A model generated the notes under the pieces. It did not search any database. It saw nothing but the letters and a program-made list of their open reading frames with translations, and had not been told where the DNA came from. The position numbers were made by a program, and so were the translations under genes. 64,000 nucleotides of DNA from Mangrovibacter yixingensis (GTDB lineage Bacteria > Pseudomonadota > Gammaproteobacteria > Enterobacterales > Enterobacteriaceae): contig NZ_JAIVKM010000001.1 of assembly GCF_020523985.1 (NCBI RefSeq), forward strand, positions 372,001-436,000, in the 5' to 3' direction. Positions 60,597-64,000 of this stretch are shown piece by piece. Positions within the stretch are counted from its first letter, which is position 1. The number at the start of each line of letters is the position of its first letter.

Positions 60597-62246
60597 ATGG
60601 CTATTGTGTTGCGGGGGGAAATGAAAATGATTAACGGAAATAAACGAGTCTTTACCCTGAACGAGAATGAGACACCTGGGCTTGCACCGTTATCATTCAG
60701 TTGCCGTTTAGGTGAATGCCGTTCTGAGTTGATGCCTTTACTCTCGGAAGTCAGCAAAGTAGTCAGTAGTGGCGGCACGTTGTCGCAAACACTCAAACTG
60801 GTTCTGGAACTATTACAGAAGCATTTGCAGGTGATTCGCGCAATGATCACGCTGTATGACGCCAGTTGTGATCAAATCTTTATCCATGAAAGTTTCGGTT
60901 TGTCGGCCGAAGAGGTGGAAAAAGGGGTGTATGCCCCCGGCGAGGGTATCACCGGGCGGGTAATTGAAACCCGCCAGCCGATTATTGTACCCAATATTGC
61001 CGATGACCCAATGTTCCTGAACCGAACAGGTAGCTGGAATAAAGCTCGCGACAGCCAGTTGTCGTTTATCTGTGTGCCGATTATTCGTGGTGTAAAAGTG
61101 ATGGGTACGCTCGGTATTGAACGGGTGTACAACAATGAACAATTACGCTACCTGGACCTGGAAGTATTGCGAGTGATTGCCGCGATCATTGCTCAGGCTG
61201 TTGAACTGCACCTGCTGGAACGGGCACACCAGCGTATTCTGCGAACTCAACCTGCGCTACACCATTCGGGCAGTAACCTGTTTGATACCGGCGATATTAT
61301 TGGGCGTTCCCGGCCAATGATGGCAGTTTACCGTTTGCTGGAGAAAGTCAGCCGTGCGCGCACTACGGTATTGATCCTGGGGGAAAGTGGAGTAGGGAAA
61401 GAGCGAATTGCCAGCGCTATTCACCATAACAGTTATTGTGCTAATGGGCCGTTTGTGAAGTTTAACTGCGCGTCTTTGCCGGAAAGCGTGATTGAGAGTG
61501 AGCTATTCGGCCATGAAAAAGGCGCTTTTACTGGTGCGATTTCCCGTCGTGCCGGGCGCTTTGAAGATGCCGATGGCGGCACTATTTTTCTTGATGAAGT
61601 CGGCGAGTTATCGCCTTCTGCACAGGCGAAATTATTGCGTGTTTTGCAGGAGCGCAGTTTTGAACGAGTGGGCAGTAACGAAACACTGAAAGTGAATGTA
61701 CGCATCCTGGCCGCCACTCACCGCAACTTATCCGAAATGGTGGCGCAGGGTGCCTTTCGTGAAGATTTGTTTTACCGGCTTAATGTTTTCCCTATTGATA
61801 TTCCGCCATTGCGTGAACGTGGCAGCGATATTCTGATCCTGGCCGATTATTTTACTAACCACTTTGCCGGGGAGCAGGGGGTGGATGTGCCGACCATTGC
61901 CACGCCAGCGCTGAATCTGTTACTCAACTATCAATGGCCCGGTAATGTGCGCGAACTGGAAAACGTGATGGAGCGCGCGGTGCTGCTGGCTGATGAAGGG
62001 ATGATCCACAGTTACCATTTACCTATCAATTTGCAACCAATGAACACTATTGTGATTCAAAATGAAGGGCTGGAAGCCCGGCTTGCCAGGGTTGAATACG
62101 ATTTGATTGTGGAAGCGCTGACCAAATACCAGGGGAATGTATCCCGCGCTGCAGACTTCCTCGGAATGACCAGGCGGGCGCTTGGGTTACGGTTGTCTCG
62201 CTACCAACTTAACTATAAAGATTACCGCGAGGTGGGGTTGCGGTAG
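60597..62246 (+). CDS. anfA: Sigma-54 activator AnfA
   Basis: 549-residue NifA/VnfA/AnfA-type activator. An N-terminal segment carries Cys36-x4-Cys41 (FSCRLGEC), the motif that binds an Fe-S cluster in VnfA and is needed in AnfA. Then come a GAF domain (~60-205), AAA+ with Walker A GESGVGKE, GAFTGA loop and GTIFLDEVGE, and a C-terminal Fis-type HTH (SRAADFLGMTRRALGLRLSR). AAGGAG nine bases upstream fixes the ATG at 60597. It should activate anfH and probably its own promoter. Confidence 0.94.
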   Translation: MAIVLRGEMKMINGNKRVFTLNENETPGLAPLSFSCRLGECRSELMPLLSEVSKVVSSGGTLSQTLKLVLELLQKHLQVIRAMITLYDASCDQIFIHESFGLSAEEVEKGVYAPGEGITGRVIETRQPIIVPNIADDPMFLNRTGSWNKARDSQLSFICVPIIRGVKVMGTLGIERVYNNEQLRYLDLEVLRVIAAIIAQAVELHLLERAHQRILRTQPALHHSGSNLFDTGDIIGRSRPMMAVYRLLEKVSRARTTVLILGESGVGKERIASAIHHNSYCANGPFVKFNCASLPESVIESELFGHEKGAFTGAISRRAGRFEDADGGTIFLDEVGELSPSAQAKLLRVLQERSFERVGSNETLKVNVRILAATHRNLSEMVAQGAFREDLFYRLNVFPIDIPPLRERGSDILILADYFTNHFAGEQGVDVPTIATPALNLLLNYQWPGNVRELENVMERAVLLADEGMIHSYHLPINLQPMNTIVIQNEGLEARLARVEYDLIVEALTKYQGNVSRAADFLGMTRRALGLRLSRYQLNYKDYREVGLR

Positions 62247-62429
62247 ATTTTGTTAACGCAGTAATTGGTGTTAACGGCAGCACGTAACAGGTGCTCGGGC
62301 GTTCCCTGAACATCCGCTGGTGGAGCCGGTGAACAGGATTATGGTAGATTGCTGTGCTGTAGTTTATTGATTAAGCTTAAATATCAAATGCCATTTTGGC
62401 ATGGTACAAGTAAATGGCATGGAGATGCG

Positions 62430-62969
62430 ATGCATAACAGAAAGTGGATGTTATCTGTATTACTGTTCTTTTTTTCTGCAGCTTCTTTAGCTACGGATGC
62501 TCCAGATTCTCCCCAAAAAATCATTTTTGATTTCTACCAGAAATATTTTTTATATCTGCACGATGAAAGTAAAAAACCACAGCCTGAGCTTACGTATTCG
62601 AAGTCTTTTAATGAATTACTGCGCCGCAATGAAAAATTATGTGAACCATATCGTGATGAGGTTTGTGGTTGGGGAACAGACGCTGACGTTTATCTTAATG
62701 CTCAGGACCATGATGATAATCTGACAATAGAAAACTCACATTTTACGCTTGCTGAAGCACCAAACAACGTGGTTACTGTATCGTTCAATCTTTTCCCATC
62801 TCAAAAAGCAGACCAAAATGGCCATAGTGTGATTTCTTTTAAAATGCTTTATGAACAATCCCATTGGGTGGTGGATGATATTATTTATGATGAATCCTCC
62901 GCACGTCAGCAGATGCAAAGCGAGAATGAATTGTTAACTGAAGAATTGAAGAATAAAGCCAGACCATGA
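62430..62969 (+). CDS. Exported hypothetical protein (DUF3828-like)
   Basis: 179 residues. Signal peptide MHNRKWMLSVLLFFFSAASLA, cleaved near ATD. The mature part, with DFYQKYFLYLHDESKKP, ELLRRNEKLCEPYRDEVCGWGTDADVYL and HWVVDDIIYDE, resembles DUF3828 periplasmic proteins such as YbjP. GGAGATGCG precedes the ATG; 27 upstream codons are rejected. Higher AT content than the anf genes. Function unknown. Confidence 0.7.
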   Translation: MHNRKWMLSVLLFFFSAASLATDAPDSPQKIIFDFYQKYFLYLHDESKKPQPELTYSKSFNELLRRNEKLCEPYRDEVCGWGTDADVYLNAQDHDDNLTIENSHFTLAEAPNNVVTVSFNLFPSQKADQNGHSVISFKMLYEQSHWVVDDIIYDESSARQQMQSENELLTEELKNKARP

Positions 62970-63064
62970 TGAGAAATCAATCATTCAGTTATCCGGGGAG
63001 TGTGCGGTTTCATTAATGTGTTCAGGTTGCTAACAATCTGGCTAAAAGTACCAAAGGCGTGAGT

Positions 63065-63090
63065 AAGGGGCGTTTTGCCCCTTCTTTTTA
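63065..63090 (+). terminator. Terminator before repeat copy 2
   Basis: A perfect 7-bp stem AAGGGGC/GCCCCTT with a GTTTT loop and CTTTTTA. Ends transcription of the hypothetical gene. A second hairpin with the same stem follows at 63185. Confidence 0.8.
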
Positions 63091-63185
63091 GTTAGCAGCC
63101 GAAAATCAATAAATTGATTTTCCTGGTTTTTTATTGTGTGACATCTTCTCGTTCTGTGCAGACATGAGGTTTGTCATCAGACTCA
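63080..63185. repeat. Dispersed ~106-bp intergenic repeat, copy 2
   Basis: Aligns with 9350-9456 apart from about ten substitutions and one T deletion. The central palindrome is kept (GAAAATCAAT-AA-ATTGATTTTC at 63101-63122). It lies exactly between two terminator hairpins with identical stems. Confidence 0.85.
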
Positions 63186-63208
63186 AGGGGCGTTTAGCCC
63201 CTTATTAT
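63185..63208 (-). terminator. Terminator of the edge MFS gene
   Basis: A perfect 7-bp stem AAGGGGC/GCCCCTT, loop GTTTA, 47 bases past the stop of the leftward MFS gene. The stem is the same as that at 63065. Confidence 0.65.
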
Positions 63209-63254
63209 TTGACATCTGAACTCTCTTTTATAACCGTAAGTTAGCGCCGGTTTA

Positions 63255-64000
63255 CTAACATTGATGTTCCTGCTGGGTCTGCGTGGGAGCTTGCGCATGC
63301 TGGCTGACATGTTCCAAATCTGCTCCTGTCATATCTGGCAGAGTCAGAGAAGCAATAAATGCAATAGCATAGGATGTGATAGCCAGAATACCCATTGCTA
63401 TACCCAAGTGAAGGAATGAGGCAAGGAAACCCACTGCAGCAGGCATGAGTGAACCAAACCCGCGCCCAAAACTGCCACAAAAACCGGCACCACCGCCACG
63501 CATACTGGTCGGATAGAGTTCAGAAAATGCAGGCATAGTTGACGAAGCCAGTCCTCCCTGTAACGCACCAAGAAAGTAGCCAAGTACCAGCGTAATACCC
63601 AGATTTACGGACATGAACATATAGACGCTGACAACACAGGCCTGTAAAACAAGAAACAACATAATTGTTTTCCAGCGGCCCAATTTGTCGCTTATGTACC
63701 CACAGATAAATGGTCCCATCAGCGAACCGAGAATATTCACCAACAGGTAACCTGACATCGAAGTAACAGGAAGCCCAAGGCTCATACGTAAATAAGTGGG
63801 CAACCAGGTAATCATGATGTAAGCACCACCAAAAATACCCGTCGATAAAATGGTTGCCGTAATGGTGATGCGTCGGTAGTCCCGCCCGAATATAATACTG
63901 ATTGTTGAGTTTTTGGTTTTTACCCGCTCTTGTTTACCTTTAACAAATACAGCAGATTCCGGCGTTTTACGGCGAATCCACCACACTAAAATGGCGGGAA
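63255..64000 (-). CDS. MFS transporter, C-terminal part (runs off the edge)
   Basis: The frame is open to the window end (..PAILVWWIRRKTPES), so the GTG at 63986 is internal and the N-terminal half is outside. The visible ~248 residues hold six helices and the loop CGYISDKLGRWKTIM. ELYPTSMRGGGAGFCGSFGRGFGSLMP is typical of NanT/SHS/AAHS-type carboxylate carriers. A His/Gln-rich tail ends QTQQEHQC. Substrate not readable. Confidence 0.85.
   Translation of the reverse strand, partial: PAILVWWIRRKTPESAVFVKGKQERVKTKNSTISIIFGRDYRRITITATILSTGIFGGAYIMITWLPTYLRMSLGLPVTSMSGYLLVNILGSLMGPFICGYISDKLGRWKTIMLFLVLQACVVSVYMFMSVNLGITLVLGYFLGALQGGLASSTMPAFSELYPTSMRGGGAGFCGSFGRGFGSLMPAAVGFLASFLHLGIAMGILAITSYAIAFIASLTLPDMTGADLEHVSQHAQAPTQTQQEHQC

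Overview
The window is chromosomal DNA of a Gram-negative enterobacterium. The order ybaB-recR-htpG-adk-hemH-gsk ... fsr-ybaK-ybaP-copA-cueR-ybbJ-qmcA-cnoX-ybbO-tesA-ybbA-ybbP ... purK-purE-lpxH-ppiB-cysS-ybcJ-folD-tRNA-Arg(argU) is the E. coli order, and the proteins are close to the E. coli ones in sequence and length. The sRNA ChiX, a CueR promoter, a PurR box, a sigma-32 htpG promoter and Fur boxes also fit Enterobacteriaceae. The genus cannot be fixed from the sequence. An Fe-only nitrogenase in a genome of roughly 50% GC would suit diazotrophic genera such as Mangrovibacter, Kosakonia or Phytobacter, but that is a guess.

Region 1 (1-26.7 kb) is core genome: recombination, chaperone and nucleotide genes, haem synthesis, copper homeostasis (copA/cueR), membrane quality control (qmcA/ybbJ, cnoX), tesA and its ABC exporter ybbA-ybbP, a porin, purine genes, lpxH, ppiB, cysS and folD. 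Several genes found at these positions in E. coli are absent (aes, ybaL, ushA, ybaS/ybaT, fetA/fetB). copA keeps the programmed -1 frameshift site that yields a 70-residue CopA(Z)-like chaperone.

Region 2 (26.7-46.4 kb) is accessory and transport-rich: an extra MetNIQ-type ABC importer, argU, an outer-membrane lipoprotein, an arginine deiminase/antiporter pair (arcD-arcA without arcB or arcC), two MFS transporters, a DUF2254 protein, a sugar O-acetyltransferase, and two Fur-controlled TonB receptors (fiu-ybiX and a FepA/IroN-like receptor). It also contains decayed gene pieces.

Region 3 (46.4-62.3 kb) begins with a divergent SDR/LysR pair fused head to head by a deletion. It continues with a rhodanese, a ZraP-ZraS-ZraR envelope metal-stress system with Met-rich sensor loops, a DUF134 regulator and a NifX-like metal-cofactor protein. 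It ends with a complete iron-only nitrogenase module: anfH, anfD, anfG, anfK, a HEPN-like unknown, an Anf3-like flavoprotein, anfO and the activator anfA. anfH and anfA each have a -24/-12 sigma-54 promoter preceded by two GTAC-N6-GAAC-type enhancer sites spaced about three helical turns apart. This predicts that AnfA activates the structural operon and also its own gene. Cofactor genes such as nifB, nifU, nifS and nifV are not in the window and must lie elsewhere for the enzyme to work.

Region 4 (62.3-64 kb) holds a hypothetical exported protein, a 106-bp repeat also found next to copA 54 kb away, and a truncated MFS gene running off the edge.
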